From contig CM073328.1 in assembly GCA_037043015.1 (NCBI GenBank), positions 11,815,495 through 11,879,494 of the forward strand: a stretch of DNA of 64,000 nucleotides, read 5' to 3'. A program made the translations under genes and the position numbers. A model generated the notes under the pieces. That model did not search any database and was not told the origin of the DNA. It saw only the letters and a list, made by a program, of their open reading frames with translations. Source of the DNA: Bryum argenteum (taxonomy: Eukaryota; Streptophyta; Bryopsida; Bryales; Bryaceae). Below are positions 1 to 11,411 of the stretch, piece by piece. Positions within the stretch are counted from its first letter, which is position 1, and every line of letters begins with the position of its first letter.

Positions 1-274
1 TATGTCAAGCCCTTCACGTTCATTTGCTGAAGGATAAACTTGGGAGTGGCGCGTTGGATAGTCAGAGTCTCCACGGCTTTCTTGAACACATCTTCTAAGA
101 CGACAGTCCAAATTAGTCTCTTCCGATCATAAATCAACCGTGGGTCACGCTCAATCACATTATCTCTTTTTGTATTTTCAGCTTCAACCCCACGGGGTGA
201 TGGAGGCGCTCTGTCTTGGATGATTTGCTCTTCCTCAACTGGTTCCTTGCTAGCTGATACCCTTCCATCTCGAC
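1..274 (-). CDS. GARP (MYB-like) DNA-binding exon, cut by window edge
   Basis: A minus-strand open exon entered through an acceptor TAGTAG at about 275-280 and running off the left edge. A basic/acidic linker (RDGRVSASKEPVEEEQ) is followed by a GARP-type helix-turn-helix. It has W in helix 1 (IWTVVLEDVFKKAVETL), then the RATPKFILQQMNVKGLT block that aligns with the VPKRILELMNVPGLTRE block of type-B response regulators and GLK proteins. The usual end of the motif (VASHLQK) lies beyond the window. In GARP genes an intron commonly precedes that VASHLQ segment. The exon starts in phase 1, the phase in which the exon at 637-969 ends, so it could be the next exon of that gene or an early exon of the next gene copy. 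The GARP assignment is strong; the gene boundary is unresolved. Confidence 0.7.
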
Positions 275-289
275 CTACTACAACAACTT

Positions 290-630
290 AAGCTTGTAAG
301 AATGTGTGATGACCATAAGTTTGTAATTTCAATAAAATTTTCATAGTTTTGAAACTCTTATTTGTAACTTTAACAACTATTATGAGACTATTCGTACACG
401 AAAACATTCTAAGAATGAGGGTAATATAACATATACAATGTGAAAGTCAAATTCAAATACAAGATGAAACAAATTATCATTAAGGAATATAAACGCAAGC
501 ATCAATGTGAGACAGTGAGACTCGAAAACTAGTCTTAGTTATGACTCCAATAGTTGAGAAAACATCTTCCGTATGTCATAAATGACCAAAGCTTGGCCTT
601 AAATGATCTAATGTGATTGTTATCACCTAG
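290..630. other. Intron or intergenic spacer
   Basis: AT-rich sequence between the Cys-rich exon at 637-969 and the GARP exon at 1-274. No open frame of note is present. If the GARP exon belongs to copy 1, this is an intron of about 360 bp. Confidence 0.5.
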
Positions 631-636
631 ACTCAC

Positions 637-2345
637 CTGATACTTGAGGATACTCTGGAGTAGCAAGGTTGATGAACTCAATCCATTGGTTCACTTGGTT
701 CGCTTCTAGCAATGGAAGTGAGTGCTTCATTTCTTCTATTCTTGTAGAGATGGTGCGCAAATGATTCGTTGTAACGCAACCCTTGAGGATCATGTGCAAC
801 ACATCCATCAATACTTGCAACTCGAGGCCTTTGCAAAGATTGATCACCTTGGTGCTCGGAGGGCGAGCTTGAATCAATTCTAAGCACTCTTTTATGCTCC
901 AGAGAATGTCTGGGATGATGGTCCAATACCGTTTGGTGCACGTGCATTCGTAACATAAGTGTACTTTTCCTATTACAATAGCAAAGAGAAAGAAACAACT
1001 TTCAAAAAATGACACACTTTACTTTAGCCAACAACCTCAAAATGATTATATATGATCGATCGAGATTATTATGGAAATTAGAAAGGAGAATCTTCCCTGA
1101 CACCTTGAAAACTTGGAACTTTTAACAAGAGGAAATCAATTTCAATCCTAGGTAGAATGGTTAAGTAACTATTATGATGCCGAAAAGTGAATTAAGAGAG
1201 CACAAAGATTAGTCTAGAAAGTTTTATATAACATATTACATTACGTGCATCTCTCATGTCATTGATTTGCAATGATGCTGGCTCTTGAGCTTATGGAATT
1301 CAAGTGACTTTTGACGTCTTAGTAGAAGATCTTGGTTATATGTCTTTGAGACGCCAAAAGTAACTTAGAGAGAGTTATAAACTCTAGAAAGCCTCAATTT
1401 AAAATGAATTGTGCTCCAACATTAACCTGACAATATAATGTATATATATTATAGATTAAAATATATGAAGGGATTAGTTTATTCCAAATTATCTGTATGC
1501 AAATTCAAATCAATTGAAATCCTTCACACTTAGATATGATGTTTTTACATTCTCACAAGAAGTTTTTCTTGGTCATTAAGTTATTGTGATGTTTGTGATA
1601 TATCATCCTTTGAATTTCTAGTTTGAAGTTTAATTAAGCCAAGATATTATTTATGATGATAAATATAAAACATGATTCGTTTCCTGCTCACTATGACTAT
1701 TTAGATGTAACATCTATGAAAATACTCTATACATCAACTTACCAAGATATCTTCGTAAGCATATACTCTGAAGTTTGACAATGCATTCTGTATGCACTTG
1801 TTTCTTGCATGCCTCACACTCCAATGCCTTGAAGAAGATGAAATCTTCTTTACATGATTCAATGTTCTGCATATATGCCACACATGCTTAAAATTATATA
1901 GATTAGTAAGTCTAGATAGGTGCGGTTTCTTTTTCTCTGAGAATGTATGCTAGTCGAATTACATTTCAACATTCAAGCTTTCAATAATTGAAAAAGGTTC
2001 TTAACCGTAATGATTTTTTAATACTAGTAGAATTCATTTGAATCTCTGTATTATGAATATTCCCTAGAGTTGGTTATTAGCTAGTAGGACTCTAAAAACA
2101 GTTCTACACGCATTAAGAAAGAGTTGCAAGTATTCGAATAGGATATTTTACAATCAAATCAAATAAATGCATTAAGTAACATCTCATAGTTGTAGTTAAG
2201 TAACAACTTACCTTGCAACAAGAGTAGAATTTCTTCTGGTAAGACAACATTGTTGAGGGATTTTCTTCAGGAAATTCCACGAGCTTGATATAATTTGTTT
2301 TGCACTCATGCAAAACCTTGCGTACATCACGGACCCTTAAACCCT
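637..2345 (-). CDS. Cys-rich family gene, copy 1 (partial model)
   Basis: Three minus-strand exons can be read: about 2345-2212, 1866-1743 and 969-637. They encode, in order, a segment ending YSCCK, a block ECEACKKQVHTEC (CxxC...HxxC, zinc-ligand-like), and CYECTC followed by a helical region ending near WIEFINLATPEYPQ. The same three blocks with the same intron phases occur at 7742-9098 and 13866-14819, so this is a real, diverged paralog. The first exon is only about 130 nt. Its 5' side runs into a TTAAACCC/GGGTTAA-containing sequence and the longer N-terminal part present in copy 2 was not found, so the copy may be 5'-truncated or have further exons. Donors are GTAAGT-like, and GTGAGT at 636-631. 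The role is unknown. The Cys/His spacing suggests metal binding, and the nearby GARP exon suggests a nuclear role; both are inferences. Confidence 0.6.
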
Positions 2346-2399
2346 AATTATTTTTAAAAAAGCACTTGGAAAGCACACCCTCTTGAGCGTTTAAGGGTT

Positions 2400-5300
2400 A
2401 ATGTATACTCTGACATGTATACTTGAAAATCCTCCATCACAAGAGAAACACTTGCTTAAAAGAGTACCAAAAATTTCTATAAAGAAAAGCTATACCTAAT
2501 TCAAATGTTCTCATCGACTCTTTTTATGACATCTTTTGCACACCTTCACCTATTTACTAGGTAAGGGGAAGGGGAGAGATATTTCAAAGCATGATTTAAG
2601 CAAATTGAGACAAGCGTAAAGCATCTCTAATACACGAGATGCAAGAGAAACAACACTACTATTCACACCAATTTATTCTAAAAGCACAACAATAATAAGA
2701 AGGAAGATACAAACCTAAGTAGTTAAAGGAGTAAGGAACTTACTTGTAAAATACAGAGAAGAAAGTGAAAAGCTTCTCCTCTTCCTTGTCTGAAAAGACG
2801 AAAAGCTTCACAAACTCTAGTAGGCGGCAATCTCTAGTAGGCGGCAATGACATAAGCTCCATAGAGATGTTACTTATATACTGATTTTAATGGGTCTTCA
2901 ATCCCACTAGAAAACTGCCACGTGTTTAGAGATTGTGCTACGTGTTTAGGACGTGTTTTATTTGCTACAACTCTTTAGAAACCTTTTGGAGAATAATAGG
3001 CCGTTAATTACCGCAAGTGGTGGCGAAGAGTCATACCAAATAATCAAATACATGGCATTTTCTTAAATTTATCTTGCTTTATAATCCTCTATTTTTAATT
3101 ACTTCATTTTGATTCATGTATATTCATTCATATTTGTCTTTTCTTGTTGATTATGTCACTTAGGGTTCGATCAACTATAAATGTATAAAAACTAATGTCT
3201 TCTCCACTTTTGTATCTTCACTTTTGCAATCTTTTATGATAATTCCTCTTGATACTTATTAAAATAGTTGCAAGCTAGACCACCTACTTGTAACACAATG
3301 CCCTCACCAACCACCTTGAGCATTGGTAAGAGAGTATGAGGTTGAAAACTTCCAACCGTTATATCTTGAATTTAGATTACATATAATCATAGATGTGTTT
3401 AAACCTTTGCACATTGAAACAATTATTTTCAATAAACAAAATAAAGATTTTAACCCTTGACCTCTAGAGGTCCAAGGGGTAACAACCTTCAACTTTTGGC
3501 CACAATGACGAGGCCGATTAATGTTATTTATTTGTTTATTTATTTTGATATGGTCTTCAAAATGTGATTGTAGGCTATTGTAAAGCACTAGTATGAGAAA
3601 TTCCACAATACTTTTTAGAAATTTGATCACTAAAATTCAATAATTTTATGTAAACAACGATAAAAATTATATTAATAAGGAGGTGCCTTTGACTTAGGGT
3701 TACAACCCTCGCACAACGGTCCCTTTGAATCTACACCCTTCTATAGCGGTCCTGCTAAATGACCCTATTATATTCCACCTTTCACCACACCATGACAAAA
3801 ACTCAAAAGTTGTAAGTTATTCCCGAATAGGCCAATAAACCTCCCAAAAGTCAAGTTCACTTAAAGTAAACAATGTGTTCAAGTGGGAGTTGAATGGGTA
3901 GCAGGGTTGTGGCGGGTCACTACCTTGTCTAAAACTGGGCCGCTCTTTGGTGGCCCACCAAAAGTGACATGTCAAATAGTCACTCGTTGGGAAAAGAAAA
4001 TGACTTTCGCTTGGCTAAACTCCTTATTTAGCCAAATCGTTGGAAATGCGTGAAACATCTCGAGCTATTTTTAATTTGAGTTTTGAAGTGTCCCAAATGT
4101 ATATAAAAGTACACTATTGAGATCTCAACCATACAATCTTGTGTTACTCTTATCGAGAATATTATGAATCAAATTTGGACACATGAAGCCGTATAAATTG
4201 CAAGCACAATACCGTTTGAGAGCATATGGTGAAACCACCTATTGTCGTGCACTTAAGGAAAATTGAGGGAATCTATATGATTGGAAAGAGAAATGAGTGG
4301 GTTACTATTTTTCACGGATGAGGAATAGGAATAAGACTCACTTTCCCTATTTTTTTGGTTATTAAAAAAACACAATTGAAATAATCAAATACAAATTTTA
4401 GAAGCAGTAGCCTAAAGGCGGGCACCCTAATTATGTTTGCATGAGGTACATACAAGGGAGGTTAGCTCTTTATGAAAGAAAGAATCTTGGGTGCACGCCT
4501 TTAGGTAGGTGCCAGTTTATAGGTGGTTTCACCATACTAGTATGCCATATATGGGTTCCGTTTGCCGTGAAATGGATTGCAGGCCCCTCAAGAAACACCA
4601 TCAACATGAAGAAAAACATGATTTCAATAAAGTTGCTTTACCGATTGTTTCCATTTTTCTCAGAATGTACATAAACGTTCAATGACATGGCGTTTCGAAA
4701 CGGATTCTGAGATTAATGTTTCATCGGCTCCTCAATTTTGAAAATCACCAAGAACGGCAGAATGCATTGCAGGATCGTTTTACCTGCACACGAGAATATT
4801 CGTGTAATAATCTTCTGTGGGATTAGAATCTTCCACAGTCGTATGTATTACTACTTTCCTATATTTCTAACGTTTTAAGTCAATATGTTAATGGGCCAAT
4901 GTAAGCACAATTTACCCAGGTATGTTTTACATTGGAGAACTGTATTAAAAAAACTACCTTATGCAAACAAAATACTACATACAATTGTTGTTAAAGTGTA
5001 CTATGGTATAAGTACAATCTGCTCACATACGCACGTAATGTTGTTGTTAGAGTGAGTACCATGATATGAGTAGAATATACTCGATGACTAAGCACTATTC
5101 AAAGGTCAATTGCTTTGTCATGTAGCATTGTAACATTATTCATATCCTGTTGATGATGTTATTGAGTCTACAGTTGTTGTAGGTAAGTTTTTACCCATTT
5201 TTATACAAGATATTGTATTTTTGTTTGTTTGTCTTTGGTGCATATGGTCATCGAGTCTTGTACACTAGCTAGTTATTACAAGCTATTTACAACAAGAAAA

Positions 5301-6690
5301 AAGAAAGAGATAGTTATAAGATATACTAGAAAATTAGTAAAATGTATGATTTATGAAAATCGCAACGAAGTATTTTTAGGGTCGCAAGAAAACAAAATTC
5401 AAAAATTATTGCTAAGGTTACAATGGAGATAAAGATAAAAGAAATTTAAGGAATATGAAACGATTGAACCTCTTAAAGTCCAAAGGAAGAAGACGGTTCA
5501 ACTTAACCCAAACTCGTGACTTGTGCACATGAGAATGATATAAGAAGGATCCTCCTTAATGAGGTTTTTTTTTGTTTTTTTGTAAGTGACAAGAAAATGG
5601 CTTAATCTGCCCTACCACTCTAGCCACTTGCCTACACAAAAAAAATTCTCAAAATGAAAAGAGCCAAATGAACAAGGTAGAGGCAAGTATATAATTGAAA
5701 CATGCAAACGACAATAGAGTCAAAGTTTGGTTGTCGTCACAAAAGGACACAACTTGCAACTCCTGAAAATATTGGAGGGCGTTAATTACACACCCATGCG
5801 GAAGACCTTGTCTGCAAGCTCCATAAGCAAGTCAAAAATAAGCTTTTAGATTTTCTACATGATAGTTTGATAATTTGTAACATTATATAGAGTAGCGGTA
5901 TGAGAAACTTTACAAAATTTATCAAATTTTTTCACGGTACAAATCAAGAGAATCGAGTATTTGTATTTTATTTGCTTGAAGACATGCTATTAACAAATTT
6001 CATTGACTTTGAGCATGCATTATGACCCCACATACAGTGAAAATCGATTTTCTCACTTGTAAGAGTTGTTGTACAATACAATTACCTAATATTATTTTCA
6101 TCATAGAAGAATAAGGCTTATAACGTTTCTAAAATGATATAATCATGAGTATTTGTAATTAGTATGAATTCTATTAATGCGGAAATTTGCACAAATGCCA
6201 CATTTTGGGTTGTTTAACATTTTCACCGCCTTGCGATGTATCTTAACCCTTTAAGGTGGCGTACATCGGTCTGATTCAATGCTTGGACTCAATTTCCATA
6301 AAATCCATTACAAACTAACCTTTGAAGTACTCTAGATGGATTTGTAAAACGTTTACATGAACAACGTGCAATTGGGTCATAATTCGGAGTCATATAACTC
6401 TTGGAATTGTTAGGACACACGTTTAAATCCTCCGCTCCAAGTATTCTCACATGATCTAGGGTTATAATAGTTGCTACTAACTCGTGATCAAACCCTATAT
6501 GTTAACACTCTTGATAATTTCAATTAGAACTTAGGATCAAAGAACCTTGCGGACTATATCTCAATCACTAGTACTCAAAATAGAGAAGATCAGAGAAGAT
6601 AAGTACTATAGAGTGAAGCCTTCTTGGCATGAATCATCACAGAGAAGATCCGTGCAGAGTGATCAAGGCATTTAGAGTCAAAGGGTAAGT
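2400..6690. other. AT-rich intergenic region, no gene recognised
   Basis: About 4.3 kb with only short unsupported ORFs. Two sites resemble piggyBac termini (TTAACCC followed by TTAA-rich sequence): GTTTAAGGGTTAA ending near 2397 and TTAACCCTTTAAGG near 6243. An isolated ORF at 4441-4674 has no recognisable domain and is not called a gene. Confidence 0.5.
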
Positions 6691-6692
6691 AG

Positions 6693-7412
6693 TAGTGCTC
6701 ACAAGTAAGACGGCTTCGTAGTGACAGGAAGTAGGCATGACGCTCACGGGAACGAAGAGTGGATCCAAAAGCTCTGCCAGTGGCGTTCTTCAGCATCTTC
6801 ACGACATGAAGAAGAAATCTCTTTGTGTCTGCTTCGGCCACCACGTGCTCCATCAAAATCCAAAACCTCCACAAGTCCCCCAATCTAATGAAATCTTCAA
6901 AGTTTGTACTCATCGAGAGTTCCAGACACCAACACTCTTTCATCTCTGAAGCTTTCAAAACACGTAATCTGTTATAATGGGAATATTTAGATTATCAATT
7001 TGATAACAATTCAGCTCAAGTTGAGCCAAATGTACTATGTGGGTACATTTAGCTCCACTCGAGCTAAACCAACATTTCTCAAAATCAGTGATTAGTACCA
7101 TTATAACGAATTACATGTTTCACGCTTAGAGATGGACTTCAACAAGTTAAATGGCCAGTTGTAAGTTTCATTCCACGAGGGGGTGAAAGAAAAGGTTTGC
7201 AATTTGAGGGAATTGAATTGATGCAAGTAAGAGATGCTAAGCAACTTTGCTTGATGTGTGACAGGTTTTGAGTCGTGCACTGGGCGGCATGATTGGCAGA
7301 GCATCAGCAGGATGGGAGGTGGAAATGCGAGACATGTCTTCTAAGTCATTACTGGACCCGCAGAAGTGCTTACATATCGTGCACTGAGACCACGTAATGC
7401 TCACATTCTGAG
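6693..7412 (+). pseudogene. Partial duplicate of gamma-glutamyl peptidase gene
   Basis: This plus-strand segment aligns with 57712-58265, the intact peptidase gene. It covers the 3' half of exon 2 (the DGFVVTGSR-like segment up to the CFGHH/CFGHQ nucleophile motif), the following intron, and the start of exon 3 (VLSRALGG...GRASAGWEV). A net 4-nt insertion just before the active-site segment shifts the frame, exon 3 diverges with a stop, and exons 1, 4 and 5 are missing. The motif reads CFGHH in place of CFGHQ. Intron sequence is included, so it arose as a DNA-level segmental copy and is not a processed pseudogene. A hairpin MITE interrupts the copied intron at 6958-7120. It is clearly non-functional as a peptidase. 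Confidence 0.88.
6958..7120. mobile_element. 163-bp hairpin MITE in the peptidase pseudogene
   Basis: Absent from the otherwise collinear intron at about 57963, which serves as an empty site. The ends are 23-nt imperfect inverted repeats (6958-6980 AAACACGTAATCTG..., 7098-7120). The interior is also palindromic: AGCTCAAGTTGAGCC near 7013 pairs with GGAGCTAAATGT-type sequence near 7050, so the whole element can fold as one long hairpin. TTTCA flanks both sides (6953-6957 and, overlapping the element end, 7118-7122), giving a possible 2-5 bp target duplication that depends on where the end is drawn. No coding capacity. The superfamily is unassigned. Confidence 0.8.
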
Positions 7413-7741
7413 AGTCTAGTAGTCAGGACTTATGGATTCTCGTGCAAAACATGACAGATAGCAGCACGTGGAAGAAGGGGCACGATATTTCTTCAACCAG
7501 AATAAAAAAACTTTCTGCCTTGTCAACAATGACGACTACAGAAAGAAACCAGAAAATGTATAGAAAGAAACCGAAAAATGTACAGAAAGAAACAAAAAAA
7601 TGAATAGCAGAAAACACAATATAAAGGCTCCCACGGGCTGAAGCGGCACTTTCCAATCTGCTAACTCACTTCCTCAGCTCGCACTCCCTGGTCGAATTAG
7701 CCTACTTCTGCACCTTCGCCCCCCACTACCGACTCGATACT

Positions 7742-9098
7742 TCAATCCAGCTCGAGCTCAGGTTCTGCAACGTGAATTTCAAAGTCAAATCAAATCTAGG
7801 ATTAGCAAAGATTTAACATCAACGTGCACTTCCTAACCGTGTCACATGTTTCACATTGAAAATCACTCATTTGACATCAGTTGGTGCAACGTTACCTGCA
7901 CTGGGATGCAGCAGGGCCTGGTCGATGTAGGAGATCCACTCGTCGATGTTCGCGTCGCGTGCGTTCATCACCAGTGCATTGCTGATTGACTTGACGAGGT
8001 TGGAGAGCGATCGCATGTGCCTGGTGGTGGCTCCCTCGAAGATTCTCTCAAACATTTCCAGCACCACGCCCAGCTCTCGCCCCGTGGAAAGCTCCATCAC
8101 CCTGGTCCCTGGAGTTGCCTGTCGTTGTTGATCCCTCATCGCCTCCATAAACGAGTTGATGCCCAACAGCATCTTGCCAAATATGCTCCAGTCGTGTCTT
8201 CCACAAACACACTCGTGACAAGGGGCTTCTTCACCTTCATAGTATACAATGACATTCAACACATAGAAGGTTATGTTACGGACAATTATGGCCAGATGAA
8301 AAGGAACGGAATATGTCAATGTTAGGAACTGACCAGTTCGAGTGTTCATTCGGAAACAGAGCTCTCCCATCCTGAGAGCACACTCGGTATGTACTTGGCG
8401 TTTGCATTTCTTACACTCCAGTCCCTTGAACGTGAAGAAGTCTTCAATAGACGATTCGATGCCCTGCAAGATGAGTAAGGGAAAGATTATCGTGTTAACA
8501 TGTGAAAGAAAGAGTTTGAAGGCAAAATAAAGGGTGAAGAATTTCTATCTAAACAACAAGAACACAAACTTACCACGCAACAACTGTAATGTTTTTTCTC
8601 CACAATGGAGCTGAAAGGATGTTGGAAGGATGTGTTCAAAGTTAATGGTAGTTGATGGCCTGAGTTGCTTGCTCCTGTCCTTTTGTCAAACAATCCAATT
8701 GTCTTGGCAAAATCAAACTTACAAGATTGAAGTGCCCCTTCCATTGTAGACACTCCTTTCAGAGATGTGCAATAGCCAATCATAATGTCAGGGTCGCTTG
8801 CGTTTGGAGACCTCAAGTACACTTGGTATGGGCCACCATTTGGTAGTCTTATGTACTTGAATTCCATCTTCGTCTGCCACAACAGCAAAATCTTGCACAA
8901 ACCATGCGGTGAAGACTTCAACTCACGCCACAATGTTGACTTTGCATCTTGTTCCATTCCATTGCCTTCCAATGTGGATTGGTGGAGAATGACGCGATCC
9001 AAAGCGTTACGACATTCATCAAAATTCCTCAGCTTCGCAATGATGTCCATTCTTATGTAAGCGTAGCCTTTTATCTTCTGCAGATGTTGTGATAGAAC
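7742..9098 (-). CDS. GARP-end plus Cys-rich family gene, copy 2 (5' end not found)
   Basis: Exons read at 9098-8574, 8463-8334, 8234-7896 and 7764-7742, all with GT-AG junctions and consistent phases. The first exon begins VLSQHLQKIKGY, the C-terminal part of a GARP domain, exactly at the intron position usual for that motif. A region of about 150 aa (SPHGLCKILL, PYQVYLRSP, IGYCTSL) of unknown fold follows, then HYSCCV, the zinc-ligand-like ECKKCKRQVHTEC block, CHECVCGRHDW and a long helical tail (MRSLSNLVKSISNALV, WISYIDQAL). It ends in a tiny exon coding EPELELD and a stop. The upstream GARP exon should lie beyond 9.1 kb but was not identified. It is probably a nuclear DNA-binding or regulatory protein. 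The family is unrecognised. This is the best-preserved of the three copies. Confidence 0.68.
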
Positions 9099-9839
9099 CT
9101 GAGTAGAAGGAAATGTTATATGGTGAGTTTTTAAACCCAAAATATGACTATGCCATATGTAAGAGAAAATATGAGTGTAGACAATTACTATTCATAAAAA
9201 TCTCAAGTCTTTGAAATTTGGTAAGAACTAGGAAGGGTGCAAGAAAAAGATATACCTTTTAATTTAGAGTAAAGGCACTATTCTTGCAAAACCTTAAAGT
9301 CAATTTGTTGGTATAGAAGTGATAGGAAAAAGTGAGAGACAAAGAGTTTTTTATATGTGTTTTGATAATAATGCAATAATTATAATTACTATATTTTGTA
9401 AAAATTTCACAAAATTAATTGAAAAGTATATTGTTTTGTGAATTCTTAACCTAAAGAGTTTGACTTCTGATTAAATTGCTTGATTAATAGAACAACTTCT
9501 AGCAAAGATTGCAAATGATGTAAACAATCACAAAAAACTCCAAGAAATAGAGGCTGAAAAGAAAAATACGCTTACCTTCGGGTTTGGTCGAATAGAGAAA
9601 GGGACATGAGAGAGTCTTACATCGTACTCTATTAATGATACCATGAGTCCTATTGTGATTACAAGAAGACGGAATAAAAGAAAAAGTATGCTCTTTAGGG
9701 TTCGGCCATAAATGGCATACTAACCAAGTTTTGATGGTTGCCGTTGTAGTTGGAGATGAGTGTATCTTTTCAATAGCCAACTGTTTCAAATGAAGAAGAT
9801 TAGATTTGCGAACAATCACAGAAAATGACAAGAGAATAC

Positions 9840-10420
9840 ATAGATAAGAGGAGATGAAAATGAAGGAAGAAGAAGACGAGGTGACTAGGGTGTAAGCAGA
9901 TGAGAAAATCACGGGACAAGGGTATGAAGAGAGAGGAGATGCGAGAATGCAGGAATGTAGGAATGCGGTAATGACGGGGAGAGGACACAAGGGAATGAGG
10001 AAACATGGGAATGAGTGCGGAAGGCGCGGAGGGAATGAAGGAATGGAAATGTTGGAGCAAGCCATGAGGAATGAAAGATCAAGTGAATGTTGGCTCTTGT
10101 AAAATGCTCAATTTTAATATAATAAACAATCATCCATTTCTACAACATGTTTTCATACTAACCTTTAGTTCCATATAATTACATAGAAAAAAGAAATTGC
10201 GGGAGGTTTTAAATGGTTTTTGGTAACCTTGAGGAGGAGGCAAAGCTAGATGAGGCAAAAAGAGGATCAAGAAGAGAAAAGAGGAGTTGAGGAGAAAAGA
10301 AAAGTCGAGGAGACAAGAGTCCTGAGCCGAGGAGATAACAGAGGAAACAAGAGATGCTTAGGAGATAAGGAGAATATTGATGGAAGAGGAGAAGAGGGGA
10401 CAATAGAGACAAGCAGACAA
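9840..10420 (+). repeat. Purine-rich low-complexity tracts
   Basis: Two stretches (about 9840-10050 and 10228-10420) are strongly purine-biased on the plus strand. The first has GGAATG-type repeats and the second GAGGAGA/AGGAGATAA-type repeats. The long minus-strand ORFs here (Ser/Pro/Leu/Phe-rich) are a by-product of the bias. Confidence 0.75.
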
Positions 10421-11322
10421 TGGTTATGAGCGGATGTGCTTTATGCAAACCAAAGGCTCTATAAGAACCCAAACATGTTAATTCATTTTAAAATATTAGC
10501 TTCTCAGAATGTAAATTTCCTTCCTTAGAAGAAGAGAGGCATTTTTGTATTAAAAGACCTTCACAATACTCAAAATAGTTGTATGCTCGAGGGTGGCGGG
10601 GTTAAATATCAATAGCTTAAATATTAATACCTCTATTTTGGAAAGTGTTTGAAAAACATGGGAACGTACTATTATAACACAACATATCATGACTACTATG
10701 AGAAGAGTTTACAATCAATTTTAAAAAATTAAACAATAACTACAATTTATGGTGACCTCTACAATAGTACAGTTCATGATGACCTCTTGGTGTCAACAAG
10801 ACCATCATGATTTCTTACCTTGAAATCTGGTTTTACAATCTATACATTGCAAGGGTTACAAAGTTGGAGGTAGTGGTGTAGAATAACACCTTCTTGAGTA
10901 ACATGTATTTCAATCATATGTTATTGTAAAGTCTAAAGAAGTATATGAACTAAAAATTCTAGTTCAGTAAATAATTATTTATGAACTTCTCCAATTAGAT
11001 AAAGTGATCGAAGTCTCAATAGAAGAACCCCTCACACTCCATAGATTTGGCCATGTGTGTTAAGATAGCAAATGAAGTATTTCCAAGGTTTGAAGGGTGA
11101 ATTTTTGAGTTTAGCCTCCAAGCCCAAAAGGTAGATATAATTATCTGAGTAATCATTCATTAATTTTAGATTTTTTACTCGCTAGTCACGCTTCCTTTTG
11201 GATTTTTACTCGCTAGTCATGCTACGTATCATATGCGGGACAATAATAATATTTATGACTAGTAAGGCCCCCATCGCTTGTTTACCAATTTCTCAAACCG
11301 TGTTTTTTTTCTTTTTCTTTTT

Positions 11323-11324
<2 letters not shown>

Positions 11325-11406
<82 letters not shown>
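11325..11406. repeat. (TA)n microsatellite
   Basis: About 40 uninterrupted TA units, preceded by a pyrimidine tract (T-rich with C) and followed by AT-rich sequence. Confidence 0.97.

Positions 11407-11411
<5 letters not shown>

Noticed and set aside
9737..9781. Possible missing GARP exon for copy 2
   Set aside because: LAIEKIHSSP... has AG/GT flanks and weak resemblance, but lacks the conserved P-(K/R)-x-I-L and LTRE residues.
9499..10472. Long minus-strand ORFs rich in Ser, Pro, Leu and Phe
   Set aside because: They fall on purine-rich tandem sequence of the opposite strand, overlap in several frames, and show no domain or splice support.
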